Below, in pieces: positions 55,396 through 63,766 of a stretch of DNA of 64,000 nt. The position numbers and the translations under genes were made by a program. Location of the stretch: the NCBI RefSeq assembly GCF_049331405.1, contig NZ_CP186274.1, positions 6,510,001-6,574,000 on the forward strand, read 5' to 3'. The notes beneath the pieces were generated by a model. The model searched no databases and was not told the DNA's origin. It worked only from the letters and a program-made list of their open reading frames with translations. The stretch's first letter is position 1. Every line of letters starts with the position of its first letter. The stretch is from PoT sp049331405. Its GTDB lineage: Bacteria > Planctomycetota > Planctomycetia > Isosphaerales > Isosphaeraceae.

Positions 55396-56956
55396 CCCAC
55401 AGCCGATCGAGCCGGTCAGGCTCCTCGCGAGCGGCCGAGATGCGTCGCTCACCTGCGAGGTCCTCGCCAGGGTGGAAATCGCCTGCGAGGTCACCAGGAC
55501 CGTCGAGGATCTCTGCCGAGGGCTGGAGGACGTCCAGGTCCTCATCCTCGCCGAGGAGTGCCTCACGCAGCCTCGCGTCGCGGCGATCGCCGAATGCATA
55601 AAGGCGCAACCCGCGTGGTCGGATCTGCCGGTCATCGTCGTCGCGAAACCGGGCGGGCGCGGAGGCCGTGTGATGGGTGCGATGGGCGTCCTGGGCAACG
55701 TCACCGTGCTGGGCCGGCCCCTCAGCGTCGACGAGCTCATCACCGCGGTCCGCGCCGGGATGCGGGCGAGGCGCCGGCAGTTCGAGGTCCGGGACCTCCT
55801 CCTCGACCGCGAGGACGCCGACCGTCGCAAGGATGAGTTCCTGGCGATGCTCGCCCACGAGCTGAGGAACCCCCTCGCCCCGATCCGGAACGCCGTCGGC
55901 ATCATGCATATGCTCGACGTGAACAACCCCGACTTCGACGACGTCCGGGACGTCCTCGAGCGGCAGGTCCGGCACATGTCCCGCCTGACCGACGACCTGC
56001 TGGACGTCGCCCGGATCACGAGGGGGAAGATCGGGCTGCGCACGCGGGTCGTCGACATCGTCGAGATCGCGAAGGATGCGGCCAGGATCGCCGCCCCGAC
56101 GATGAAGGCCCGAGGCCACCGCTTCGACCGCGAATGGCCCGAGGCCCCGATCCGCATCGAGGCCGACCCGACGCGGATCGAGCAGGTTATTTCCAATCTC
56201 CTATCGAATGCCGCGAAATACACCAAGCCCGGCGGGCTCGTGAGGCTCGTCGTCGAAACGCAGCCGCCGCACGTCGTCATCAGGGTCGAGGATGATGGCG
56301 TCGGCATCGATTCTCGGACGCTGCCGCACGTCTTCGACCTCTTCGCGCAGTCCGATCGGCCCCTGGACCGAACTCAAGGAGGGCTGGGGATCGGGCTGAC
56401 GATGGTCAAGAAGCTCGTCGACTTGCACGGCGGCCTCGTCGAAATCCAGAGCGAGGGCGAAGGCCTGGGCACCGAGGTCGTGGTCCGCCTGCCCCTGAGC
56501 CGCAAGGCCGCGTCCGACCGCCGAGACGCCGAACCCCGCGAGGCGTCGACGAGGCAAGCCCTGCGCGTGCTCGTCGTCGAGGATAATCGCGATGCGGCTG
56601 ATATGCTCGCCTGTTTGCTCCGATGTCGCGGATACGAGGTCCGGGTCGCCTACGACGGCCCCGAGGGGGTCGCAACGGCCCGGGGATTCCAGCCCCAGGT
56701 CGTGATCAGCGACATCGGCCTGCCGGGGATGGACGGCTACGAGCTGGCCAGGCGGCTCAGGGAGGATCCGGCCCTCGGCCACACCCTGCTGGTGGCCGTC
56801 AGCGGCTACGGGGCCGACGACGACGTGTCGCGGGCTCTCTCCGCCGGCTTCGACCACCACTTCGTCAAGCCCGTGGATCCCGACTCACTCACGACGCTCA
56901 TCGGCCGGGCCGGCGGGGGCGATCCGCATGCCATCGAGGTGAGGAACGCCTCGTGA
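55388..56956 (+). CDS. Hybrid histidine kinase with N-terminal pseudo-receiver and C-terminal receiver
   Basis: 522 residues from a GTG overlapping the kaiC-like gene, with GAGGTGG upstream. Residues 1-125 have a receiver-like fold pattern but lack the phospho-acceptor Asp (VLILAEECL). A DHp helix with the phospho-His in LAHELRNPLAPI (His near 157) follows. The ATPase domain carries NLLSNAAKYT, VEDDGVGID and GGLGIGLTMVK (about 265-375). A C-terminal receiver (about 400-515) has VLVVEDNRDAAD and an intact phospho-Asp in ISDIGLPGMDG (near 442). No membrane segment is present, so it is cytoplasmic. Input probably comes from the KaiC-like partner or through the pseudo-receiver. Confidence 0.92.
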   Translation: MGNPQPIEPVRLLASGRDASLTCEVLARVEIACEVTRTVEDLCRGLEDVQVLILAEECLTQPRVAAIAECIKAQPAWSDLPVIVVAKPGGRGGRVMGAMGVLGNVTVLGRPLSVDELITAVRAGMRARRRQFEVRDLLLDREDADRRKDEFLAMLAHELRNPLAPIRNAVGIMHMLDVNNPDFDDVRDVLERQVRHMSRLTDDLLDVARITRGKIGLRTRVVDIVEIAKDAARIAAPTMKARGHRFDREWPEAPIRIEADPTRIEQVISNLLSNAAKYTKPGGLVRLVVETQPPHVVIRVEDDGVGIDSRTLPHVFDLFAQSDRPLDRTQGGLGIGLTMVKKLVDLHGGLVEIQSEGEGLGTEVVVRLPLSRKAASDRRDAEPREASTRQALRVLVVEDNRDAADMLACLLRCRGYEVRVAYDGPEGVATARGFQPQVVISDIGLPGMDGYELARRLREDPALGHTLLVAVSGYGADDDVSRALSAGFDHHFVKPVDPDSLTTLIGRAGGGDPHAIEVRNAS

Positions 56957-57193
56957 ACGACGGATCCGTGCCGGGACCGGGCTTACTCCGCGAGAAGCCT
57001 GGAGAAGTGCTTTCGTTTGCCTGAACTTGGGTGTAACGTAGGCATCTCCGAGAACCGGAACGCGTGCGGAATTTGAAGAGGGGGGCGAGGGTGCCTGGCA
57101 TCCGATGGACGAGGTCCATCCCCTCTCCCCGAGCGTCGATCCGGTGGCATCTTCCCCCCGTTCTTCCCCAACAGGCTCGCTTCGCGGTGCGAC

Positions 57194-58054
57194 ATGATAC
57201 GATTGGCCTCCGAAGTCGGGGTGATTTCGCGGTTCTGTGCGGTCTTCCTACTCCTGGCGATCGGGTGTGATGGGACCAAGGCCCCTGCCCCGGCGCCGAC
57301 TCCTGGCGTCGCCGAGAAGGCGCCGGCTGATGCACCGCCACTTCAACTCGCCGCCGCCAGCGACCTTCAGAAGGCCCTCTCGGCCGTGGCCAAGAAGTTC
57401 ACGAGCGACACGCTGATCGAGGTGAACATCACCTTCGGCGCCTCGGGCAACCTCGCCGAGCAGATCCGGGCGGGGGCCCCCTTCGACATCTTCTTCTCGG
57501 CCAACATGAAATTCGTCGAGAAGCTCGCAGAGGAGGGGAAGATCCTGAAGGACTCCGTCGAGCCCTACGCCCGGGGCAAGCTCGTGCTGGGCGTCCGCAA
57601 GTCGTCGGCCGACGCGATCCACGAACTCGCGGACATCACCAGGCCCGAGATCAAGAAGATCGCCCTGGCCAACCCGGCGACCGCCCCGTATGGCACCGCA
57701 GGCAAGCAGGCGCTCGAGCGTGCCGGGCTCTGGGAGAAGGTCGCCCCCAAGATCGTCCAGGCGGACACCGTCCGGCAGGCTATGCAGTTCGTCGAGTCGG
57801 GCAACGCCGAGGCCGGCATGGTCAGCCTCGCGAGCGGGGGCGACGCCGAGATCGCGATCGTCGACCTCGACCCGAAGCTCTACGATCCGATCATCCAGGG
57901 GCTTGGGATCCTCTCCGAGAGCAAGTCGCAAGACGCCCAGGCGTTCATCAAGTTCGTGCAGGGGGACGCCGGCCAGGCGATCCTCGCGGAGTACGGCTTC
58001 ACCAGGCCCGAGCCCCGCGAGGCCGCGCCCGAGGCGACCGTGCCCGAGAAGTAA
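57194..58054 (+). CDS. modA: Molybdate-binding lipoprotein of an ABC transporter
   Basis: 286 residues with a lipoprotein signal (FCAVFLLLAIGC, lipobox LAIGC near 25), a Pro/Ala-rich linker, and a ModA-type solute-binding domain. Diagnostic segments are LAAASDLQKALSAVAKKF, VNITFGASGNLAEQIRAGAP and DIFFSAN, plus NPATAPYGTAGKQALERAG near 155. The Ser and Ala residues of the first two segments bind the oxyanion in characterised ModA proteins. It captures molybdate (possibly tungstate) outside the membrane and delivers it to ModB. It is the first gene of the mod cluster; an extra gene separates it from modB. Confidence 0.93.
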   Translation: MIRLASEVGVISRFCAVFLLLAIGCDGTKAPAPAPTPGVAEKAPADAPPLQLAAASDLQKALSAVAKKFTSDTLIEVNITFGASGNLAEQIRAGAPFDIFFSANMKFVEKLAEEGKILKDSVEPYARGKLVLGVRKSSADAIHELADITRPEIKKIALANPATAPYGTAGKQALERAGLWEKVAPKIVQADTVRQAMQFVESGNAEAGMVSLASGGDAEIAIVDLDPKLYDPIIQGLGILSESKSQDAQAFIKFVQGDAGQAILAEYGFTRPEPREAAPEATVPEK

Positions 58055-58084
58055 GCCCCGTGACACAACGTTTCGAGGGATGAT

Positions 58085-58552
58085 ATGAAGATGTTGCTCG
58101 GTCTGAGTGGGATAGCGTCGGCCTCCCGTCGTCGCGGCGCGGTCGGGTGCGAGGCCTTGCTCGCGCTCGTCGCGGCCTTCATCCTCGTGTCGGCGACCGC
58201 CGACGACAAGGCGGTCGTGCGACCGGCCGCGGAGGCGAAGGATCACCTCGATGAGGAGGGGACCTACGAGCTCGTCGTCCGAACGACCAAGAACGCGGAA
58301 CCGCGCAAGGTCTACTACCTCGACTCCGAGGAAGACTTCCACGACGAGAAGAACCTGGCCATCGTCATCACCTACGCCGACGCCGAGAAGTTCGAGAAGC
58401 TCGGCATCAAGGATCCGTCGACCCACTACAAGGGGAAGACGATCCGGGTGAAGGGCAAGGTCATCAACGAGTCGTCGCAGACCCGGATCCACGTGACCGA
58501 GCCCTCCCAGATCGAAGTGGTCGAGGCTGCCAAGCCTGCGAAGACCCCCTGA
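58085..58552 (+). CDS. Secreted OB-fold-like protein inside the mod cluster
   Basis: 155 residues with an N-terminal signal-like hydrophobic segment (EALLALVAAFILVSATA) and a mature acidic domain. The order YELVVRTTKN, YYLDSEEDFHDEKNLAIVI, HYKGKTIRVKGKVINESSQT and TEPSQIEVVE is that of a small beta-barrel (OB-fold-like) protein, a type frequent in planctomycetes. It lies 30 bases after modA and 20 bases before modB on the same strand, so it is in the operon. Oxyanion binding, cofactor handling or an envelope structural role are all possible; the function is not known. Confidence 0.75.
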   Translation: MKMLLGLSGIASASRRRGAVGCEALLALVAAFILVSATADDKAVVRPAAEAKDHLDEEGTYELVVRTTKNAEPRKVYYLDSEEDFHDEKNLAIVITYADAEKFEKLGIKDPSTHYKGKTIRVKGKVINESSQTRIHVTEPSQIEVVEAAKPAKTP

Positions 58553-58572
58553 CGCCGACGGGCCCGACGCAC

Positions 58573-59247
58573 GTGCTCCCCTCGATACCCAGCCCCCTCC
58601 TGCTCTCGCTCAAGGTGGCGTCGATCGCGACGCTCTTCATCGTCGTCGTCGGCGTCCCCCTGGCCCTGATCCTCGCCCGGGGCCGCTTCCCGGGCCGGGA
58701 ACTCCTGGGGGGCCTCGTCACCCTGCCCCTGGTGCTGCCCCCCACGGTGCTCGGTTATTACCTGCTCCAGTTGCTCGGCCGCGAGACCTGGTTCGGTAGC
58801 TGGCTCGAGCGGACCTGGGGCTTCACCATCGTCTTCCACTGGTCGGGTGCGGTCGTCGCCGCGGCGGTCGCCGCCTTCCCGCTCTTCCTGCTCCCCGCCC
58901 GAGGCGCCCTCGAAGGGGTCGACCCGGCGCTCGAAAACGCGGCGAGGCTCCTGGGCCGGGGCGAGCTTTCTGTTTTCTTCTCGATCACCATCCCCCTCGC
59001 CTGGCGAGGCCTCGCCGCCGGCGCGATGCTCGCCTTCGCCCGGGCGCTCGGCGATTTCGGCACGACGATGATGGTGGCCGGCAACATCCCCGGCGTGACT
59101 CAGACGGCCTCCCTGGCGATCTACTACGCCAATGACGTCCGCGACACGAGGACGGCCCTGATCCTCACGCTCTGGCTCTCCTCAATTGCGATCGCCGTGC
59201 TCTGGGTCGTCCATCATGGCCTGCCATCGAGGGGAGTGAGGCCTTGA
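58573..59247 (+). CDS. modB: Molybdate ABC transporter permease
   Basis: 224 residues from a GTG at 58573, the usual ModB size. About five hydrophobic segments are visible, beginning LLLSLKVASIATLFIVVVGV. The permease signature around residues 150-175 (ENAARLLGRGELSVFF and AFARALGDFGTTMMVAGNIP) contains the EAA-like coupling loop that contacts the ATPase. TLPLVLPPTVLGYYLL near 55 is typical of ModB. It forms the homodimeric membrane channel of the molybdate importer. The stop codon overlaps the TTG start of modC by four bases, so the two are translationally coupled. Confidence 0.95.
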   Translation: MLPSIPSPLLLSLKVASIATLFIVVVGVPLALILARGRFPGRELLGGLVTLPLVLPPTVLGYYLLQLLGRETWFGSWLERTWGFTIVFHWSGAVVAAAVAAFPLFLLPARGALEGVDPALENAARLLGRGELSVFFSITIPLAWRGLAAGAMLAFARALGDFGTTMMVAGNIPGVTQTASLAIYYANDVRDTRTALILTLWLSSIAIAVLWVVHHGLPSRGVRP

Positions 59248-60365
59248 GCCCCGCCGAGCCTCGCTTGCTGGTGGAGGTCTCCCGGCGCGTCCACGCGAAG
59301 CTGACCCTCGACGCGAGCCTGAGTCTGGGATCCGAATGCGGGGTCCTCTTCGGTTCCTCGGGGGCCGGCAAGACGACGCTCCTGCGCCTGATCGCCGGGC
59401 TCGAGACCCCGGACCGTGGCCGCATCCGACTCGGCGACGACGTCCTCTACGACTCCGACGCGAAGCTCGATCGCCCGCTCCGTCGTCGCGGGATCGGCAT
59501 GATCTTCCAGGATGACCTCCTCTTCCCGCACATGAACGTCGCGGCTAACATCCGCTATGGCCTCAAGGGTCGGGGCCGGGCCGAGGCTGACGCGAGGCTC
59601 GCGGAGATCGCCTCGCTCTGCGGGGTCGAGGCGCTCCTGGATCGCCAGCCGATGACCCTCTCGGGGGGCGAACGCCAGCGCGTCGGCCTGGCGAGGGCCC
59701 TGGCCCCTCGCCCTCGGCTCCTGCTCTGCGACGAGCCCTTCTCGGCCCTCGACGTCATGAACCGGCACATCCTCGTCGAGCGGCTGAAGACCATCCAGCA
59801 AGTCGAGGCGGTCCCCATCCTCTACGTCACGCACAGCCCTGCGGAGGCGGTTGCGCTCGGCACCCAGCTCTTCTGGGTTAGCGAGGGTCGCATCGTGGCT
59901 CGAGGCAATCCGCTCGACGTCCTCGCGTCCTCCCACGTCAAGGGGACGACCCGTCTCAACGGGATCAGGAACCTCATCCGAGGCAGGCTCGAACCCCCCG
60001 ATCAGGCGGGCGAGAGCCGGTTGCGGCTCAGTCTCGACGAGCAAACGGTTCTCGTCATTCCGGCCGTCTCCGATCATCCCCCCGGCGCCGAGCTGACAGT
60101 CGAGGTGCGGGCCGATGACATCCTGCTGGGGTGTCGAGCCGTGTCTGGACTGAGCGCCCGGAACGTGATCCCGGGCGTGGTCGAACGGCTGGTGCCGCAT
60201 GGGGACGAGACGGAAGTGCTGGTTCAGACAGGCTCGGTGACCTGGATCTCCAGCGTCGTGAATTCGGCGGTTGACCTGCTCGGGCTCGAGCCGGGGACCG
60301 CCGTGAATATGATCATCAAGGCCAGGAGTTGCCGGGTCCTGGATGCCGGCTCGGTCGAGGAATAA
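59244..60365 (+). CDS. modC: Molybdate ABC transporter ATP-binding protein
   Basis: 373 residues from a TTG that overlaps the modB stop; GGGAGTGAGG lies just upstream. It has Walker A FGSSGAGKTTLLR near 37, the Q-loop IFQDDLLFPHMN, the signature LSGGERQRVGLARAL near 140, Walker B LLLCDEPFSALD near 160 and the switch His in VTHSPAEA near 195. The C-terminal third is a TOBE/mop-like oxyanion-sensing domain (EVRADDILLGC near 285). It powers molybdate import with ModB. A small ORF-rich stretch downstream leads to the next gene after 11 bases. Confidence 0.95.
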   Translation: MSPAEPRLLVEVSRRVHAKLTLDASLSLGSECGVLFGSSGAGKTTLLRLIAGLETPDRGRIRLGDDVLYDSDAKLDRPLRRRGIGMIFQDDLLFPHMNVAANIRYGLKGRGRAEADARLAEIASLCGVEALLDRQPMTLSGGERQRVGLARALAPRPRLLLCDEPFSALDVMNRHILVERLKTIQQVEAVPILYVTHSPAEAVALGTQLFWVSEGRIVARGNPLDVLASSHVKGTTRLNGIRNLIRGRLEPPDQAGESRLRLSLDEQTVLVIPAVSDHPPGAELTVEVRADDILLGCRAVSGLSARNVIPGVVERLVPHGDETEVLVQTGSVTWISSVVNSAVDLLGLEPGTAVNMIIKARSCRVLDAGSVEE

Positions 60366-60376
60366 GCGGAACTCTC

Positions 60377-61465
60377 ATGGAAACGCTGGACGCGACGATA
60401 CACTTGGCCTTCGCCTTCGACATCGGCTATGAGATCGACCTCGAGCACGCGCGGACCGTCCTACCGGGCGAGTCCGGCCGACTCGTCCGGCGCCGCAGGA
60501 CGCCCGAGTCGATCCAGTACCGCCCTGCCCCTTTGCGCATGGCGGTCGACGCGAGCGGGATCCAGCTCCCCAGGACGGCCGCCGCCTTCTCGCCATTCGC
60601 CCCTCGTGCGGAGCTGACCGTCTTCGACTTCGGCGCGATCTCGCTGGCCGTGCAATTCCCCGTGCGTCTGACGGCGGGCGAGCTGCTCGAACTCGCCGGC
60701 GAACTGGCCGAGACCGCCACGCTGAACGCGTCGGCCAGGCAGGTGGTGACCCCCTGGATCGACCGCCTGCGCCCGGCCGTGACCGACTTCGAGTTCAGCG
60801 ACATCAGCGAGGAATACATCCTCTTCCAGCTCGGGAAAGTCGGCCCGGACTGGTTCGAGCAGCATAAGCATTGGATCGCCGGATTGGTCCGGCTCGAGTC
60901 GGAGCCCCTCAGCAAGGGGGAGATCGCCGAGGCCACGCGATTGAGCCTCTCCTACACGCCCAACGACCTCCTGACGCTCGACTGGGCCGCCGGATTCGTC
61001 GCCGACCCCGACTGCGCCGACACGCTTCAAGTCATCGAGTTCGCCAACGTCCAGCTCCTGGAATTCCGCCACATCGACGACCGTTTGGACGACCGCCTCG
61101 AGGCCGCCTACCGGCAGATCGTCCCCGAGCGCCGGGACCGCAAACGCCACGCCTTCTGGCGCTCCCACAACGACGCCATCCGCAGCGTCCGCGAGCTCGA
61201 GATCGAGGCCACGAGCCTCTTCGAGCGTGCCGACAACACCCTCAAGCTGATCGGCGACCAGTACCTCTCGCGCGCCTTCGACCTCGCCTCGACCCGGTTC
61301 CACCTTCGGGACTGGGAGCAATCCATCCGTCGCAAGCTCGACACCGTGGGCAACGTCTACGACCTGCTCGTGCAGCAGTCGGGCGGGCACCGCATGGAGG
61401 TCCTGGAACTGATCGTGGTCGTCCTGATTACCCTCGAGATCGTGCTGGCCCTGTTCCGCCACTGA
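60377..61465 (+). CDS. RMD1/DUF155-like membrane-anchored protein
   Basis: 362 residues from the ATG at 60377, 11 bases after modC and therefore probably in the same transcript. The C-terminal third has the DUF155 (RMD1/RMND1) pattern: ERADNTLKLIGDQYLSRAF, the helix around WEQSIRRKLDTVGNVYDLL, and a terminal hydrophobic anchor ELIVVVLITLEIVLALF. Eukaryotic RMND1 is a mitochondrial translation factor and yeast Rmd1 is needed for sporulation; the bacterial role is unknown. The N-terminal 130 residues are beta-rich. It is not a known component of molybdate transport, so its place in the cluster may be incidental. Confidence 0.85.
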   Translation: METLDATIHLAFAFDIGYEIDLEHARTVLPGESGRLVRRRRTPESIQYRPAPLRMAVDASGIQLPRTAAAFSPFAPRAELTVFDFGAISLAVQFPVRLTAGELLELAGELAETATLNASARQVVTPWIDRLRPAVTDFEFSDISEEYILFQLGKVGPDWFEQHKHWIAGLVRLESEPLSKGEIAEATRLSLSYTPNDLLTLDWAAGFVADPDCADTLQVIEFANVQLLEFRHIDDRLDDRLEAAYRQIVPERRDRKRHAFWRSHNDAIRSVRELEIEATSLFERADNTLKLIGDQYLSRAFDLASTRFHLRDWEQSIRRKLDTVGNVYDLLVQQSGGHRMEVLELIVVVLITLEIVLALFRH

Positions 61466-61535
61466 GCGACAAGGGCCGACTCTTGGAGTCGTGGGCGGAA
61501 TTGCCCTCGGCCCGACGATCCGCTAAGGTACACGG

Positions 61536-62435
61536 ATGATACGCCTGGGACTCTGCTGCATCTTTCGCGACGAGCCGATCAAGTTCCGGAACACGACGGC
61601 CACGTCCCTGGCTCGCAAGCCAAGAGCCGACCAACTGGCCCAGCTCGGCCAGTTGTGCCTGACGAATGCCGACGCACTCCTCGCCGCCCTGCGGTTCTGC
61701 GACTCCAACGGCATCGGCTGCTTCAGGGTCAACAGCCAGATCCTCCCGTTGAAGACGCATCCCGTCGTCGGATACACCGTCGAGGAATTACCGGGGGCCG
61801 ACCTGATCCTCGAGCGCTTTCGCCTCTGCGGCAGCTTCGCGAGGGAGAAAGCCCTGCGAGTCTGCTTCCACCCGGATCAGTTCGTCGTCCTGAATTCGCC
61901 GAGACAGGAGGTCGTCGAAGCCTCGGTCCGCGAACTCGAGTATCAGGCCGAGGTCTCGGAGTGGGTCGGGGCCGACGTCGTGAACATCCACGGCGGCGGG
62001 AGCTATGGCGATAAGGCCAAGGCCCTCGAAACCTTCGCCCGCAACCTCGGGCTCCTGAGCGACCGGGCCCGGAGTCGCCTGACCGTGGAGAACGACGACA
62101 AGACGTACACGCCGATGGACCTCCTGCCCGTTTGCAAGGCCGAGGGGATCCCGCTCGTCTACGACGTCCACCATCATCGCTGCTGCCGCGACGGGCTGAC
62201 GGATGCCGAGGCCACCGAGGCCGCCGTCTCCACCTGGGATCGCGAGCCCCTCTTCCACATCTCGAGCCCGATCGAGGGGTGGGATGGGCCCGGGCCTTCG
62301 AGGCACAGCGACTTCATCGACATCAAGGATTTCCCGGCCTGCTGGCTGGGCATGGACCTCACGGTCGAGGTCGAGGCCAAGGCGAAGGAACTGGCCGTCA
62401 TCCAGCTCGCGCAGGCGCTCCCGAGCCTGGGCTAA
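61536..62435 (+). CDS. uvsE: UV damage endonuclease
   Basis: 299 residues of the UvsE/Uve1 family, TIM-barrel endonucleases that nick DNA 5' of UV photoproducts using divalent metals. Visible motifs are MIRLGLCCIF at the start, FRVNSQILPLKTHPVVGY, CFHPDQFVVLNSPR near 108, HGGGSYGDKAKAL near 150, LTVENDDKTYTPMDLL near 185, YDVHHHRCC near 210 and HISSPIEGW near 240. The metal-binding His, Glu and Asp positions appear intact. It is an alternative to photolyase or UvrABC. The gene stands 70 bases after the DUF155-like gene on the same strand. Confidence 0.94.
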   Translation: MIRLGLCCIFRDEPIKFRNTTATSLARKPRADQLAQLGQLCLTNADALLAALRFCDSNGIGCFRVNSQILPLKTHPVVGYTVEELPGADLILERFRLCGSFAREKALRVCFHPDQFVVLNSPRQEVVEASVRELEYQAEVSEWVGADVVNIHGGGSYGDKAKALETFARNLGLLSDRARSRLTVENDDKTYTPMDLLPVCKAEGIPLVYDVHHHRCCRDGLTDAEATEAAVSTWDREPLFHISSPIEGWDGPGPSRHSDFIDIKDFPACWLGMDLTVEVEAKAKELAVIQLAQALPSLG

Positions 62436-62494
62436 TTGTATAAGCAAGTCGTATTGAATGGACCTCCTCCCGACTCTCCCAGAGGAGTTAGAAA

Positions 62495-63604
62495 ATGCTC
62501 ATTCGTGCCCGTGATCTTTTCGTTTGCGCCCTCGTCATCCTCGCGAGCCTCGCGATGCGAACCGCGAGCGCAGAGTCGTTGCCCTGGATTCGGGTCTCCG
62601 AGGATCACCGGGGCTTCGTCCAGGAGGGTTCGGGCAAGGCGTTCCGGCCTTTGGGGTTCAACTATGATCACGACCCGACGGGCTGCTTGATCGAGGATTA
62701 CTGGGACCAGGAGTGGCGCGCCGTCGAGGCCAGCTTCCGCCGGATGAAGCAGTTCGGGGCCAACGTCATCCGCATTCACCTCCAGTTCGGCAAGTTCATG
62801 AAGGATGAGACCACGCCCAACCAGGCGTCACTCGACCGACTCTCGCAGCTCCTCAAGCTGGCGGAGGATTGCTCGCTCTATATCGACCTGACCGGCCTCG
62901 GGTGCTACCACAAGAAGGACGTACCCTCCTGGTACGACAAGCTCGACGAGGCGAAGCGCTGGAATGCCCAGGCCTACTTCTGGCGGGCGGTCGCGAGCAC
63001 CTGCGCCAAAAGCCCGGCGATCTTCTGCTACGACCTCATGAATGAGCCCGTCGTCCCCGGCGGTCGTCGCGAGGACGGCGACTGGCTCGGGCCCGACTTC
63101 GTCGGCAAGCACTTCGTCCAGTTCGTCACGCTCGACCAGCGCGATCGGCCCCGGCCCGAGGTCGCGAAGCTCTGGATCCACCGGCTCGTCTCCGAGATTA
63201 AACAGGTCGATACCAAGCACATGATCACGGTCGGGCTCGTGGACTGGAGCCTCGACCGCCCCGGTCTGTCCTCGGGGTTCGTGCCGGAGAAGGTCGCATC
63301 GGAGCTCGACTTCGTCTGCGTCCACCTCTATCCCCAGAAGGGGAAGGTTGACGAGGCGTTGAAGGTGCTGGAGGGCTTCGCGGTCGGCAAGCCGGTCCTG
63401 ATCGAGGAGACGTTCCCCCTGGCATGCCCCCGCGAAGACTTCGAGGCATTCGTCGACCAGGCCGGCAAGGTCGCGGCCGGCTGGATCAGCTTCTATTGGG
63501 GCAAGCCCCCAGAGGAACTCAAAAAGTCGTCCGACATCGGCGAGATCCTCCTGCTCCAGGAGCTGGAGATCTTCGAGAAGCACGCGAAGGCTCTTGCCCA
63601 TTGA
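62495..63604 (+). CDS. Secreted glycoside hydrolase family 5-like protein
   Basis: 369 residues from an ATG with AGAGGAG 7 bases upstream (62481-62487). The signal peptide DLFVCALVILASLAMRTASA is probably cleaved after Ala near 26. A (beta/alpha)8 glycosidase pattern follows: RPLGFNYDH, FGANVIRIHLQFGKF near 87, the acid/base Glu in LMNEPVV (near 184), and VLIEETFPL with the likely nucleophile at Glu 304 or 305. This is the order of clan GH-A enzymes such as endoglucanases and mannanases. The substrate is probably a beta-linked glycan but cannot be named. It stands alone between uvsE and a sigma factor gene. Confidence 0.86.
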   Translation: MLIRARDLFVCALVILASLAMRTASAESLPWIRVSEDHRGFVQEGSGKAFRPLGFNYDHDPTGCLIEDYWDQEWRAVEASFRRMKQFGANVIRIHLQFGKFMKDETTPNQASLDRLSQLLKLAEDCSLYIDLTGLGCYHKKDVPSWYDKLDEAKRWNAQAYFWRAVASTCAKSPAIFCYDLMNEPVVPGGRREDGDWLGPDFVGKHFVQFVTLDQRDRPRPEVAKLWIHRLVSEIKQVDTKHMITVGLVDWSLDRPGLSSGFVPEKVASELDFVCVHLYPQKGKVDEALKVLEGFAVGKPVLIEETFPLACPREDFEAFVDQAGKVAAGWISFYWGKPPEELKKSSDIGEILLLQELEIFEKHAKALAH

Positions 63605-63766
63605 TGCGCTGTGTTTCGAAGGTGTGATCCCAGAATCGAGCGAACCCCTGGAGTCGCTTTCCGGTTAGAATGGGGCGGAATCGAGGGCCGCGCCGTCCCC
63701 ATTCGTGAGTGATCGGTCGTGCCGAGCGGCGGCGGGCGACTCGAGGATCGAGGAGTGATTGGACGT

